Program-made: the position numbers and the translations under genes
The notes under the pieces: generated by a model
Told to the model about the DNA's origin: nothing
Seen by the model: the letters and a program-made list of their open reading frames with translations, nothing else
Database searches by the model: none
Source: Varroa destructor
Lineage: Eukaryota > Arthropoda > Arachnida > Mesostigmata > Varroidae
DNA: 64,000 nucleotides
Assembly (NCBI RefSeq): GCF_002443255.2
Contig: NW_019211459.1
Coordinates: 1,616,838-1,680,837 of the forward strand
Direction: 5' to 3'
In this document: piece by piece, positions 63,926-64,000 of the stretch
Position numbering within the stretch: the stretch's first letter is position 1
How the letters are laid out: each line of letters opens with the position of its first letter

Positions 63926-64000
63926 GTAAGTGGTCACACACGTTAGTTAATTACGCCCAGATAATAACACTATTTAAAATGGGATTTTTATTTATAGCAG

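Overview
This window is eukaryotic nuclear DNA. It is AT-rich and intron-dense, with GT-AG splice sites, AATAAA signals, many microsatellites and decayed mariner and LINE-type elements. The genes I recognise point to an arthropod: the AMPK gamma subunit is of the SNF4A-gamma type, there is an LSM14/Trailer-hitch-like protein, and there is a methyltransferase of the juvenile-hormone-acid-methyltransferase (JHAMT)-like family. A mite or another chelicerate seems plausible, but the sequence alone does not settle it. No prokaryotic operon, CRISPR array, rRNA or convincing intact tRNA is visible.

Layout. About 1-6 kb holds transposon relics (a mariner and a LINE reverse-transcriptase scrap), a probable frameshifted gene remnant (2.75-3.24 kb) and a possible 3' terminal exon with its own polyadenylation signal (5.56-5.83 kb). 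About 6.4-50.5 kb is one very large plus-strand gene for the AMPK gamma subunit. The eight 3' coding exons (42,597-50,541) carry four CBS motifs and agree in phase throughout. The 5' part reads as a phase-consistent chain of Ser/Pro-rich exons (6.4-17.5 kb), plus several possible alternative first exons (12.9, 16.55, 17.44 and 31.0 kb). The predicted products share the nucleotide-sensing core and differ at the N-terminus.

Within a large AMPK-gamma intron lies the most unusual object in the window: an intronless 661-codon plus-strand ORF (18,029-20,014). It encodes a Q/N/S/P/G-rich protein with about 22 Gln-Asn dipeptides in degenerate Q-N-P-G repeats, and I do not recognise it. The introns also carry three hairpins with 16-21 bp arms, two further mariner relics, a possible Gypsy fragment and a tRNA-like segment.

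Downstream on the same strand are a divergent LSM14-like gene (LSm domain, Q-rich linker, FDF, FFD and TFG boxes; 54.4-57.6 kb) and a JHAMT-like methyltransferase gene (59.7 kb to the window end, 3' end missing). The methyltransferase has a changed SAM-binding motif I. A candidate minus-strand terminal exon sits between the AMPK and LSM14 genes. The three recognised genes have no evident shared pathway and look like ordinary metazoan neighbours. All splice models here were read by eye from sites and phases, without transcript evidence.
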